Below are positions 9,704 through 18,446 of a DNA stretch of 64,000 nt, one piece after another. The stretch is from NCBI GenBank assembly GCA_019634895.1, contig JAHCAM010000007.1, positions 22,161 through 86,160 on the forward strand, read 5' to 3'. Source of the DNA: Steroidobacteraceae bacterium. Its GTDB lineage: Bacteria > Pseudomonadota > Gammaproteobacteria > Steroidobacterales > Steroidobacteraceae. Each line of letters starts with the position of its first letter. Within the stretch, counting starts at the first letter, position 1. The notes under the pieces are model-generated. The model saw only the letters and a program-made list of their open reading frames with translations, did not search any database and was not told the DNA's origin. A program made the position numbers and the translations under genes.

Positions 9704-11177
9704 GCGATCGCACACCCGACTCGAATTGATCGCGGCCTTCCTGCTGGGCGGCCTGCTCTGCCCGGACTTCGCGCAGGCCGCCGGCATCGCGCTCGAGCCC
9801 TGCCGCATCGCCGACCAGCGCGGGCTGGTCTCGATCGGCGCCCGCTGCGGAAAGTTCACGGTGCCCGAGGACCCGGACGATCCGCAAGGCGCGAAGATCG
9901 AGCTTGCCGTGGCGGTTGTCCCTGCCGTCGCGACGCGGGCGAAGCCGGACCCGCTTTTCCTGCTCGCCGGCGGTCCGGGCCAGGGCGCGATCCAGGGCTA
10001 TGCGCCCATCGTGCGCGCCTTCGAGGGCATCCGCCGCGAGCGCGACCTGGTGCTGGTGGACCAGCGCGGCACCGGCGGCTCGAACCGCCTCGACTGCGAG
10101 ATGCCGGACGACGTGCTCGCCTCCGGCGAATTTCCGCCCGCGGAGCTGCGCCGGCTCGCGACCGAGTGTCTCGCACAGCTCCCCGGCCGGCCGCAGTTCT
10201 ACACCACCAGCATCGCGGTGCGCGACCTCGATGCGGTGCGAGCCGCGCTGGGTTTCGAACGCATCAACCTGTTCAGCGGTTCCTACGGCACCCGCGTCGC
10301 GCAGCACTACGCGCGGCGCTACCCGGAGCGCACGCGCGCGATCGTGCTCGATGCCGTCGTGCCGCCCGGGCAGGTGCTCGGTCCCGGCATCGCGATCGAG
10401 TCGCAGGCGGCGCTCGACCGCGTCTTCGCCCGCTGCCAGGCCGATCCCGCCTGCGACCAGCGCTTCCCCGGCCTCGCCGGCCAGTTCGCCGTGCTCGACG
10501 CGCGGCTGCGCCGCGGCCCGGCGGCCATTCCCTTCAACGACCCGGTGGACGGTACCGCCACCGACCTCGAGGTCACGCGCGCGCACCTCGTCACGATGGC
10601 GCGCATGCTGAGTTACTCGGCGCGCGCGGCCTCGTTGCTGCCGCTGGTGGTTCACGAGGCGGCGACGCGCGGCAATTACGCGCCGCTCGCGGCCCAGGCG
10701 GAGATGCTCGGCGAGGACCTGGCCGGGATGATCGCCATGGGCATGCATCACTCGGTGGTCTGCGCCGAGGATGCGCCGCGCTTCGACGGCGCGGTGGACC
10801 GGGCGCAGCTGGCGCGCACCTTCATCGGCACGCAGATGCTGGACGGGATGGAGGCGATCTGCCAGGTCTGGCCGCGCGGCGCCGTGGACGCGGATTTCCA
10901 CGAGCCGCTGCGCTCGCAGGTGCCGGCGCTGCTGCTGTCCGGCGAGTTCGACCCGGCGACGCCCGCGGCCTACGGCGCCGCGGCGGCGGCGGGATTCGAC
11001 GACGCGCTGCACGTCGTGGTGCCCGGACAGGGCCATGGCCAGACGCGGCTGCCCTGCGTGCAGCGGCTGCTGCGCCGCTTCATCGACAGCGCAAGCCCTG
11101 CCGGGCTCGACACCGCCTGCGTGGAGGAGATCCGGCCGGCGCCATTCTTCCTTTCCTTCAGCGGGCCATCGCCATGA
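9696..11177 (+). CDS. Secreted alpha/beta hydrolase (proline iminopeptidase/TAP-like)
   Basis: About 493 residues. A signal peptide ends near AQAAG. The oxyanion-loop segment is LFLLAGGPGQGAIQGY, and the nucleophile elbow FSGSYGT puts the serine at about 196. The C-terminal catalytic part has LLLSGEFDPATPAAYG (Asp) and VVPGQGHGQ (His). This layout fits the S33/TAP-like hydrolases that cleave N-terminal residues or small esters in the periplasm. The ATG at 9696 is preferred because GGAG lies 7 bases ahead; an in-frame ATG at 9690 is the alternative. It overlaps the genes on both sides, so it belongs to the sigma-factor operon. Confidence 0.88.
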   Translation: MTERSHTRLELIAAFLLGGLLCPDFAQAAGIALEPCRIADQRGLVSIGARCGKFTVPEDPDDPQGAKIELAVAVVPAVATRAKPDPLFLLAGGPGQGAIQGYAPIVRAFEGIRRERDLVLVDQRGTGGSNRLDCEMPDDVLASGEFPPAELRRLATECLAQLPGRPQFYTTSIAVRDLDAVRAALGFERINLFSGSYGTRVAQHYARRYPERTRAIVLDAVVPPGQVLGPGIAIESQAALDRVFARCQADPACDQRFPGLAGQFAVLDARLRRGPAAIPFNDPVDGTATDLEVTRAHLVTMARMLSYSARAASLLPLVVHEAATRGNYAPLAAQAEMLGEDLAGMIAMGMHHSVVCAEDAPRFDGAVDRAQLARTFIGTQMLDGMEAICQVWPRGAVDADFHEPLRSQVPALLLSGEFDPATPAAYGAAAAAGFDDALHVVVPGQGHGQTRLPCVQRLLRRFIDSASPAGLDTACVEEIRPAPFFLSFSGPSP

Positions 11178-11905
11178 TCCGCGTCGAGAACCTCACGCGC
11201 TCCTTCGGCGCGGTCCGCGCGATCGATGGCGTCGGTTTCGAGGCGCAGGACGGGCGCATCACCGGGCTGCTCGGCCCCAATGGTGCGGGCAAGTCCACGA
11301 CGCTGCGCATCCTCTACACCGTGCTGCGCCCCGACGCCGGCGTGGCACAGATCGACGGGATCGACGTCGCAGCGGACCCCCTCGCGACGCGGCGCGCGAT
11401 CGGCGTGCTGCCGCACGCCGCCGGCATCTACCCGCAGCTCACCGGGCGGGAGAACATCGCCTACTTCGGCGAGTTGCACGGCCTCGGCGGACCGCGCCTG
11501 ACCGGACGCATCGAGGAACTCGTTGCGGAACTCGAGATGGAGGGCTACGCGCACCGCCGCGCCCGGGGCTACTCGCAGGGCGAGCGGGTCAAGGTCGCGC
11601 TTGCCCGGGCGCTGGTACACGCACCCAGGAACCTGCTGCTCGACGAGCCCACGAACGGCCTCGACGTCATGGCGACGCGGGCGTTGCGCGCGCTCATCCT
11701 GAAGCTCAAGGCGGCGGGGCACTGCGTGCTTTTCTCGAGCCACGTCATGCAGGAGGTCGCCGCGCTCTGCGACGACATCGTCATCATCGACCATGGCCGA
11801 GTGGTCGCCTCCGGCACCCCGAAGACGCTGCTGGCGCAGTTCGGCGCCGCCACGCTGGAAGACGCCTTCGTCGCCGCGATCGGCGACGCCAGGGGGCTCG
11901 AATGA
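11174..11905 (+). CDS. ABC exporter ATPase, NatA-like
   Basis: 243 residues. Walker A is GPNGAGKST (about residues 37-45). The signature is an unusual YSQGERVKVALARALVH in place of LSGGQ, as in many NatA/CcmA-type ATPases. Walker B is LLLDEPTNGLDVMATRAL and the H-loop is FSSHVMQEV. The next gene encodes the matching NatB-type permease. NatAB of Bacillus exports sodium, but relatives export many substrates, so the cargo here is not known. It overlaps both neighbours by 4 bp. Confidence 0.92.
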   Translation: MIRVENLTRSFGAVRAIDGVGFEAQDGRITGLLGPNGAGKSTTLRILYTVLRPDAGVAQIDGIDVAADPLATRRAIGVLPHAAGIYPQLTGRENIAYFGELHGLGGPRLTGRIEELVAELEMEGYAHRRARGYSQGERVKVALARALVHAPRNLLLDEPTNGLDVMATRALRALILKLKAAGHCVLFSSHVMQEVAALCDDIVIIDHGRVVASGTPKTLLAQFGAATLEDAFVAAIGDARGLE

Positions 11906-13086
11906 GCGCCGTCATGCGGATCGTGATGCTGAAGGAGCTTCGCGAGAGCCTGCGCGACCGTCGCACGCTGCTGACGAGCCTGGTGCTGGGGCCGGTGTTC
12001 GCGCCGCTGTTCTTCATCCTGGTGCTGAAGCTCGCGCTCGCGCGCTCCGTCGCCGTGCAGGACGAGGCGGTGCCGGTGACCGTCGCGAACGCCGCCGCCG
12101 CGCCGAACTTCGTGCAGGCGCTGCGCGAATCGGGGCTCACCGTCACGCTGCGCGACGGCGACGACGCCGGGATCCGCAGCTGGATCAGCGGCAGCGACGG
12201 CCTCGTGGTGCTGCGCGTACCCGGGGACTTCGGCGACCGCTTCAGCAGCGGCGAGCCCGCGGTCATCCTGCTGTATGCGGACGGCGCCAACGCGCAGGCG
12301 GAGCGCTACGCGGCGCGCGTGCAGCAGGCCATCGCCTCATACGCCGCCACGATCGCCGGCCTGCGGCTGCAGGCGCGCGGCATCTCGCCGGCCGTGGTTC
12401 AGCCGATCGTCGTGGATTCGGTGGACGTGTCCACGCCCTCCGCACGCGCGACGCTGCTGCTCGGCATGCTGAGCTACGTGATCCTCGTGGTCACGCTGCT
12501 GGGCGGGCTCTACCTCGCCATCGACGCCACGGCGGGTGAGCGCGAGCGCGGTTCGCTGGAGGCGCTGCTGACCGTGCCCGCGACGCGCGAGCAGCTGATC
12601 CGCGGGAAGATCGCGGCCTCTGCCGCCATGATGTCGGCGGCGCTCGCGCTGGTGACGATTGCCACCGCGGTTGCGCTGCGGCAGGTGCCGCTCGAGACCT
12701 TCGGCATGTCGGCGAACTTCGGCCCGGACGTCGCCTGGCGCGTGTTCCTGGCGGTGCTGCCGTTCGCGCTCGTGGGCGCCTCCCTGCTGACGGTCGTGGC
12801 CTCGTTCACCAGGAGCTACAAGGAAGCGCAGTCCTGGCTCGGCGTGGTGATGCTGGTGCCGACCGTGCCGATCGCGATCGCCGGGGTCCTCGACCTGCAG
12901 CCCCAGGCGCCGCTGATGCTGGTGCCGTCGCTGTCGCAGCACTTCGTGATCCAGTCGCTGATGCGCGGCGACCCGCTGCCCGCGGCCTGGATCGCGCTTT
13001 CCGTCGCCGGCACGCTGGCGCTCGGGCTGCTGCTGGCCTGGGTTGCGGGAAACCTGTATCGACGGGAGGCCATCCTCGGCGGATAA
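11902..13086 (+). CDS. ABC exporter permease, NatB-like
   Basis: 394 residues. An N-terminal helix (TLLTSLVLGPVFAPLFFILVL) precedes a large periplasmic domain of about 150 residues, then a block of five hydrophobic helices. The motif DATAGERERGSLEALLTVPATREQLIRGK is the conserved cytoplasmic loop of ABC-2 type permeases that contacts the ATPase. It pairs with the NatA-like gene that overlaps it by ATGA. It is expected in the inner membrane as a dimer. Confidence 0.92.
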   Translation: MSAVMRIVMLKELRESLRDRRTLLTSLVLGPVFAPLFFILVLKLALARSVAVQDEAVPVTVANAAAAPNFVQALRESGLTVTLRDGDDAGIRSWISGSDGLVVLRVPGDFGDRFSSGEPAVILLYADGANAQAERYAARVQQAIASYAATIAGLRLQARGISPAVVQPIVVDSVDVSTPSARATLLLGMLSYVILVVTLLGGLYLAIDATAGERERGSLEALLTVPATREQLIRGKIAASAAMMSAALALVTIATAVALRQVPLETFGMSANFGPDVAWRVFLAVLPFALVGASLLTVVASFTRSYKEAQSWLGVVMLVPTVPIAIAGVLDLQPQAPLMLVPSLSQHFVIQSLMRGDPLPAAWIALSVAGTLALGLLLAWVAGNLYRREAILGG

Positions 13087-13124
13087 TCGGGAACCGCGGC
13101 GCAGGGCGCCGGCTCCAAGCCCAC

Positions 13125-13625
13125 ATGACCCGTCATACCGCCCGGCTTTCACTGTTTGCGCTGCTGCTGGCAGCGCCCGCGGCGCTCGCCCAGCTCACGA
13201 CCGTGCCGATGAAGGGCGTCGGCAACGAGTGGGTCAAGCAGCTCGACCTCAAGGGCCGCATGGACTGGGAGTGGATCGAGACCTACCCGGATCGCGTGTA
13301 CTTCGCCACCCGCCACGATTCGGAGCGCAACGGCGACGTCGTCACGATGTGGACCCGCATCGAGTACAAGTTCGAGCAGAGCCCGGCGCGGCACAAGAGC
13401 GTCGTCAGCCGGGACGACTGGGACTGCAGGCAGCGCAGGCGCTCGACCAGGGGGCTCGTCTTCTACGAGTGGAACAATCTCGAGGACAACGACCCGGAGC
13501 GTTCCACCAACCTGCTGCGCAGCTGGGAGCAGATCGAGAAGGGCACGATCGGCGAGACGCTGCTCAACTTCGCCTGCGGCATCCAGACGATGCAGCAGGT
13601 GATCATTCCGGAGGGGAAAGGGTAA
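13125..13625 (+). CDS. Small secreted protein, surface-adhesin E-like domain
   Basis: 166 residues with a clear signal peptide ending at ALAQ. The mature part has a WEWIETYPDRVYFATRHD segment, VVTMWTRIEYKF, a DWDCRQRRRS segment and a late W..IEKGTIGETLLNFACGIQ. The pattern of a short-repeat sandwich with two conserved cysteines and GT.GE.L...C resembles the surface-adhesin protein E family, but this is memory-based recognition. It follows the NatB-like gene after 38 bp, so it may be the last gene of the sigma-factor operon. Confidence 0.7.
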   Translation: MTRHTARLSLFALLLAAPAALAQLTTVPMKGVGNEWVKQLDLKGRMDWEWIETYPDRVYFATRHDSERNGDVVTMWTRIEYKFEQSPARHKSVVSRDDWDCRQRRRSTRGLVFYEWNNLEDNDPERSTNLLRSWEQIEKGTIGETLLNFACGIQTMQQVIIPEGKG

Positions 13626-13631
13626 CCGCGG

Positions 13632-14726
13632 TCAGCCGCCGGCCTTGATCGACACCGCCGCGGTCGACCTGGCCTCCACCGTCGTGCCGGCCTGGATCTC
13701 GACGTTCTTGCCTTTGGAGAGCAGGCCCCAGCCCGTGAACATGCCGGTCACGCTGATGCCGCGCGTGTCCTCGCCTTCCTTGGCCTGCGACTCGTAGTGC
13801 AGCGGGACGGTCTGGCCGTCCACCGCGGTGGTCGAGTCCACCTCGATCCTGATCGAACCGCCGGAACCCCCGAGGCTGGCGGCGTCCACTTCGCCGACGT
13901 GCGCCACCACCGGCGTGCCCTTCTTGATGAGCACGGCGTCGTCGAGGACCACGTCCTGCGCGATGCTCGCCTTGATCTTCTGGCCCTTCTCCGCCTTCTT
14001 GCTGGTGACCTTCTCCTCGATCGTCACCAGCACCCCGGAACCCGAAGGCAGCGTGAAACTGCCGCTGCGCGCCGCCAGCGCCGCGGTCGCCGACGCCGGG
14101 TCGGCCATGAAGCGCAGGCGCGCCACCAGCGACGTCGTGGTCGGCAGCGGCGCGCCCGTGGGCGCGAATGCCGCTGCGCTGCCGCCGGCCGCGTCGAACG
14201 CATCGACCACCGCATCCAGCAGCCGGCCAAGCGCCCCGTCGGCTCCACCGAGTTCCGCGGCATCGCCACCGTGGGACACCACGGCGGCGAGCGCGCCCTG
14301 CCCGAGCGGCGCGCAGATGGCCTGGATCTGCGCGCCCGCCTCGAAGTCGGTCTCGTCGGTCGCCTGTGCGTGCCAGCGCGCGCTCGCCCAGGCGGGACGG
14401 TCGAACAGCGACATGCCGCTGCGCTTGCCGAGCCGCGCGAGCATGCCGTCGCAGGATTGGCCGGCCGGCGCGAGCGCAAGCGCCACGCGCAGCTCGGGCA
14501 TGCCCGGCGCATCCCGCACTAGCAGGTCGGCTGCGCCGGAGTCGTCCCGCAGGGAATCCGCCGTCCAGCTGCCCGCTTCCGCGGGCAACGACAGCGGCAC
14601 GGCGGATACCGGCAGCACCAAAGGCTCCGGTCCGGAGGAGGCTGGATCGGCGGGCGGCGCCTCTTCCTGCGCCCCGGCGGCGAAAGCCGTCAGCGCGCTG
14701 ACGACGAGGACCGGTAACAGTCGCAT
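13632..14726 (-). CDS. Secreted protein of unknown function with metal-site-free beta domain
   Basis: 364 residues with a signal peptide ending near AAGAQE. The N-terminal half is Ala-rich and low in hydrophobic segments. The C-terminal half (about residues 225-364) has VTIEEKVTSKKAEKGQKIKA, VVLDDAVLIKKGTPVVAHV and IRIEVDSTTAVDGQTVPL. I have seen this kind of segment in secreted proteins with small-barrel folds, where protein-stability and limit-type motifs repeat. I cannot name a family. It converges with the preceding gene after only 6 bp and is followed on its own strand by no close gene. Confidence 0.75.
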   Translation of the reverse strand: MRLLPVLVVSALTAFAAGAQEEAPPADPASSGPEPLVLPVSAVPLSLPAEAGSWTADSLRDDSGAADLLVRDAPGMPELRVALALAPAGQSCDGMLARLGKRSGMSLFDRPAWASARWHAQATDETDFEAGAQIQAICAPLGQGALAAVVSHGGDAAELGGADGALGRLLDAVVDAFDAAGGSAAAFAPTGAPLPTTTSLVARLRFMADPASATAALAARSGSFTLPSGSGVLVTIEEKVTSKKAEKGQKIKASIAQDVVLDDAVLIKKGTPVVAHVGEVDAASLGGSGGSIRIEVDSTTAVDGQTVPLHYESQAKEGEDTRGISVTGMFTGWGLLSKGKNVEIQAGTTVEARSTAAVSIKAGG

Positions 14727-14749
14727 GTAGATGCTCCTTTGCGCGGCGC

Positions 14750-16183
14750 TCAGGTCGGGCGCCGGAAAATGCGGATCGTCTCCGCATCGTAGGTGGCGAT
14801 GTTCGGGCCAAGCAGCAGCAGGTCGAAGATCAGGCCTTTCGCATCGATCGAGGCAACGAGCCGGCCGGTGCCGGCGTCAACGACCGTGATCAGCTCCGCA
14901 CCACCGACATTCCTGGCCTGCCGGTCCACGTTCCCGAGCATCAGCAGCGCCTTGTTGATCCTGTACTCGCCCCGAGCCGAGGAACTCAGGTAGACGTACT
15001 GGTCGTCAGCCGCCAGGCAGTTGCCGTAGGCGATGCGCGTGGCGATGTCGTCGCTGTCGGAGCCCCCGAGGATTGCCAGCAGCGCGGCCTCGGCGACCTG
15101 CGCGCCCTTTGAACGCTGGTAGAAGCGCACGCCGCGCAGCTGCGAGAACGTCAGCGCGCCGTCCCTGGCCGCGGTGTCGTTCGACCATAGCTCCCTGACC
15201 TTCTTGCCCTTGACCTCGTACGCACTGAGGCGGAAGTTGCTCGCGGCAAACAGCCGGTCGCCGCGCACCGCGAGACTGGCGATGCCGCTGTCCTGGTCGT
15301 GGCGGTCGTTCCAGACCTGCTCGCCGTCCGTGTCGCCGACAAAGATGCGGGTGATGTTGTTGATCCCGCTGCCGCGCGAGTTGATGCTGTTGCCGAAGGC
15401 GATCCTGTCGCCCCAGACCACCGGTCCCGCGGTGATGTTGTTGAACGGCGACATGAGCCCGTGGTGGGACTTGCGCCAGTTCTCCTTGCCGGTGGCCGCG
15501 TCCACCCGCGAGAGTTCGCTGGTGAAGGCGACATAGTAGGAGTCGTTGGCGAAGACCGGCGCGTTGCGGGTCGCGCCCTTGAAGATCCAGTGGCCGGCAA
15601 GGAAGCCGGGGAAGGTCTTGGCCCGGCTCACCTGTGCTCCGGCAATACGGTCGAACAACGCAAGCGTCACGCCGTCGCTGACTGCAATCGTGGCGCCCGC
15701 GATGCCCGGCGGCGCCACGCGGTATTCCGTTTCCAGCTGCGCGGTCCACAGCACCGCTCCGCGCCGGCCCTTGTCGAGCAGCCCGACCACCGCGCCCTGG
15801 AACTCCGGCACTTCGGCCAGATCCCCCTTGATGAAACGCGCGGCCGCGCCCGGCTCGCCGCCCGTGACCGTTTGCGCGACGAACGCGACGCCGCTGCCGT
15901 CCACCGCGATCAGGCGCACGTCGGCGCGCGGCAGGCGCGCCGCCCATTGCGGCTTTCCGTCCGCGCTGATCGCGGCGACGCCTTCCTCGCCGGCGACGTA
16001 GAACACGCCGCCGTTCTCGGCGGCGTGCGTCAGGTGTCCGATGCGCAGGACCTTCGCGTCGACGGTGGCGACGATGTCGGGGTCGGTGATCGGGCCGTGC
16101 TGGAGCTTTTCGGCCAATGCGGCGCCGGCGGCCAGCGTCAAGGCCGCGAGCATCGCTCCCCGTGTTATGCGATGCATCCCCAT
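14750..16183 (-). CDS. Secreted PQQ-like beta-propeller protein
   Basis: About 477 residues. A signal peptide ends near AALAEK. The rest is made of beta-propeller blades with recurring A.DG..QW..., DAATGKENWRKSHHG and VVDAGTGRLVASIDAKG, like PQQ/pyrrolo-quinoline repeat proteins and BamB-type propellers. There are no visible PQQ-binding cysteines or calcium ligands of true alcohol dehydrogenases, so an enzyme role is not supported. The start at 16183 (MGMHRITRG) was chosen; an ATG two codons later is possible. It is divergent from the outer-membrane protein at 16312. Confidence 0.85.
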   Translation of the reverse strand: MGMHRITRGAMLAALTLAAGAALAEKLQHGPITDPDIVATVDAKVLRIGHLTHAAENGGVFYVAGEEGVAAISADGKPQWAARLPRADVRLIAVDGSGVAFVAQTVTGGEPGAAARFIKGDLAEVPEFQGAVVGLLDKGRRGAVLWTAQLETEYRVAPPGIAGATIAVSDGVTLALFDRIAGAQVSRAKTFPGFLAGHWIFKGATRNAPVFANDSYYVAFTSELSRVDAATGKENWRKSHHGLMSPFNNITAGPVVWGDRIAFGNSINSRGSGINNITRIFVGDTDGEQVWNDRHDQDSGIASLAVRGDRLFAASNFRLSAYEVKGKKVRELWSNDTAARDGALTFSQLRGVRFYQRSKGAQVAEAALLAILGGSDSDDIATRIAYGNCLAADDQYVYLSSSARGEYRINKALLMLGNVDRQARNVGGAELITVVDAGTGRLVASIDAKGLIFDLLLLGPNIATYDAETIRIFRRPT

Positions 16184-16311
16184 GCGTGCGCGGCGCAAGG
16201 CTGCGCCTGCCCGAGTCATGCTGTCAAGCGGCGCCGCCTTGCCGTACGCACGGAACCGGCAGCATCGGGCGCCGGTCGAAGCACCACCCTTCGCGGCACG
16301 GAGTGCCTCTT

Positions 16312-16890
16312 ATGTTGCGTACCACGACCCTGGTTGGACTGTGTCTATCCGCCGGACTGTCGCAGGCCGCCGACAACGGCGTCTACGCCGGCGCCGGTAT
16401 CCTGCAGAGCCAGTACGGCCTGTCGAACCCGGGCGATCTCGAGCCGTTCGACGACGAGGACAGCGGCTACAAGCTGATCCTCGGCTTCCGTCCGTTCGAC
16501 AGCTTCGGCGTCGAACTCAACTACGCGGACCACGGCGAGGCGACGGTGCCGTCCGGCATCGTCTGTATCCAGCTCATCAACGCCCCCTGCCCTGACGAGA
16601 CCGGTCTCGAGGCGAAGACGCTGTCGGCCTTTGCGGTCGGCTACCTGGATTTCCCGCTCATCGACCTGTTCGCGAAGGTCGGCGCCACCGCGTGGGAGTT
16701 CAAGGGCAGATCGACGCCCGCGTTCCCGGCGTTCTCGATCGACGAGGACGGCACCGAGTTCGCCTGGGGCGCCGGCGTCCAGGCGCACTTCGGCAGCCTC
16801 GGCCTGCGGCTGGAATACGAGCGGCTCAACATCATCGAGGACGAGAAGCTCGGGACGGTGTCGCTGTCCTTCATCTACACCTTCCTGTGA
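16312..16890 (+). CDS. Small outer-membrane beta-barrel protein (OmpA-like barrel)
   Basis: 192 residues with a signal peptide ending at SQAAD. Alternating hydrophobic strands follow (VYAGAGILQSQYGL, YKLILGFRPFDSFGVELNYAD, AFAVGYLDFPLIDLFAKVGAT, GVQAHFGSLGLRLEYERLN) and it ends VSLSFIYTFL, with a final aromatic/hydrophobic residue. Size and pattern fit an eight-stranded barrel of the outer-membrane protein family. GGAG lies about 8 bases before the ATG. The role is unknown; such barrels are often structural or stress-related. Confidence 0.88.
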   Translation: MLRTTTLVGLCLSAGLSQAADNGVYAGAGILQSQYGLSNPGDLEPFDDEDSGYKLILGFRPFDSFGVELNYADHGEATVPSGIVCIQLINAPCPDETGLEAKTLSAFAVGYLDFPLIDLFAKVGATAWEFKGRSTPAFPAFSIDEDGTEFAWGAGVQAHFGSLGLRLEYERLNIIEDEKLGTVSLSFIYTFL

Positions 16891-16902
16891 CCGGCAAGCG
16901 GG

Positions 16903-17535
16903 TCAGGACCACTCGGTCAGGCCCTCGCGCTGGTACAGGACCTTGAAGGGCGGGCGTAACTTCATCCGCGCCACGTACTCCGCGATCGAGCGCCACTCGG
17001 TCGCAGGCTGCGGCATGTTGCGCGACCAGCGCATCAGCATCGTGGCCAGGAAGTCCGCCGCGCTGACGCGGTCGCCGAGCAGGTAGGGCCCTTCCGCCGC
17101 GATGCGCGCCTCGATGCGGTCGAAGCAGGCCTCGATGCGCGAGCGCGCGGCGGACTTGACCGCTTCCGGATCCACGCCGGCCACCTGCCGGTCCGGGTAG
17201 AACCACTCGCGGAACGAGGCCTGCAGCGTGTTCGAGAGGTGGAACATCCAGGTCATGTACAGGCCGCGGCGCGGGCTGCCGGGCGGCGGCGCAAAGCCGA
17301 ACTCGTGGTGCCGTTCGGCGAGCAGCATCAGCAGCGCCGCGCTCTCGTGCAGCGGCTCGCCGTCCACGATCAGCGTCGGCACGAGGCCGTTCGGGTTCAG
17401 CTTGAGGTACTCGGGCTTGCGGTGGTCGCCGGCCTCCAGGTCGAGTTTCTTCAGCTCGTGCGGCACGCCGAGCTCGATGAGCATCCAGTGCACGCAGAGG
17501 CTTGCGGCGCCCGGAGCCCAGTAGAGGGTGTACAT
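16903..17535 (-). CDS. Glutathione S-transferase
   Basis: 210 residues. The N-terminal thioredoxin-like half begins MYTLYWAPGAASLCVHWMLIELG, with a serine in the usual place (S11) for glutathione activation. It also has NPNGLVPTLIVDGEPLHESAALLMLLAE, in which the cis-Pro V-P and the ES pair bind glutathione. The C-terminal all-helical half is present (SRIEACFDRIEARIAAEGPYLLGDRVSAADF). The cytosolic role is detoxification by glutathione conjugation. The start was placed at MYTLYW, with GAGGAA ahead; an upstream ATG would add eight residues. It is divergent from the GFA gene, 56 bp away. Confidence 0.93.
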   Translation of the reverse strand: MYTLYWAPGAASLCVHWMLIELGVPHELKKLDLEAGDHRKPEYLKLNPNGLVPTLIVDGEPLHESAALLMLLAERHHEFGFAPPPGSPRRGLYMTWMFHLSNTLQASFREWFYPDRQVAGVDPEAVKSAARSRIEACFDRIEARIAAEGPYLLGDRVSAADFLATMLMRWSRNMPQPATEWRSIAEYVARMKLRPPFKVLYQREGLTEWS

Positions 17536-17591
17536 GGATTCCTCGCTCCGTTGATGCAAACTAGGGGGAACAGGGTCCCTGGGGGCTCATT

Positions 17592-18446
17592 ATGACGACA
17601 GGCAGCTGCCTTTGCGGCGCGGTCCGCTACGAGGTCGCCGGCCCCTTCGACATGATGGCGCATTGCCACTGCTCCATGTGCCGCAAGCACCATGGCGCCA
17701 TGTTCGCGACCTGGGTGACGGCCCCCGCCGCCGGCTTCCGCTGGATCTCGGGGCAGGACAACGTCGCGTCCTACCAGTCCTCCGAACACGGACACCGCTA
17801 TTTCTGCCGGACCTGCGGCTCGGTCACGCCCACGCTGATGAAGGAGATGGGCATCGTGATCCTGCCGGCCGGCAACCTCGAGGGCGACCTCGGCATCCGC
17901 CCGCAGATGCACATGTTCGCGGACTCCCATGCGCCCTGGTACCCGATCACCGATGCGCTGCCCCGGCATCCCGCCTATCCCCCGCAGTTCGGCGGCGGCG
18001 CGGGAGTCGAGCGCAAGTCGCCGGCGCTCAGGCTCGGCACCACGCAGGGCAGTTGCCTCTGCGGCGCGGTCGCCTGGGAGTTCGAGGGCGCGCCGGAACG
18101 CGTGCAGAACTGCCACTGCTCGCGCTGCCGCAGGGCCAGGAGCGCCGCGCACGCCACCAACGCCTTCTACAAGGCCGAGCAGATCAGCTGGGTTCGCGGC
18201 AAGGACGATGTGCGCAGCTACTCGCTGAAGGGCACCAAGTACTTCGGCCAGGACTTCTGCCGGCATTGCGGCAGCCCGGTGCCGCGCGTGGTCGCGGCGA
18301 CGGGCCGCATCGTCGTGCCCTGCGGAAGCCTCGATACCTCCCCGAACCTGCGGCCGCTCGGACACATCTTTGCGACCAGCAAGGCCGGGTGGTTCGAGAT
18401 CACCGACGGCCTGCCGCAGTGGGAGGGATACCCTGCCCGCGCCTGA
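17592..18446 (+). CDS. Double-domain GFA-type zinc protein
   Basis: 284 residues made of two tandem copies of a GFA (glutathione-dependent formaldehyde-activating) fold. Copy 1 covers about residues 3-125, with Cys at 6, 8, 25, 27, 30, 72 and 75. Copy 2 covers about 152-280, with Cys at 155, 157, 174, 176, 179, 223 and 226. Each copy keeps the CxC...CHCSxC...FCRxCGS pattern that binds zinc. Both copies share H-FA-S-A-W---TD near their ends, so they arose by duplication. It is next to a glutathione S-transferase, so a glutathione-linked detoxification role is reasonable, but GFA activity on formaldehyde is disputed. Confidence 0.9.
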   Translation: MTTGSCLCGAVRYEVAGPFDMMAHCHCSMCRKHHGAMFATWVTAPAAGFRWISGQDNVASYQSSEHGHRYFCRTCGSVTPTLMKEMGIVILPAGNLEGDLGIRPQMHMFADSHAPWYPITDALPRHPAYPPQFGGGAGVERKSPALRLGTTQGSCLCGAVAWEFEGAPERVQNCHCSRCRRARSAAHATNAFYKAEQISWVRGKDDVRSYSLKGTKYFGQDFCRHCGSPVPRVVAATGRIVVPCGSLDTSPNLRPLGHIFATSKAGWFEITDGLPQWEGYPARA

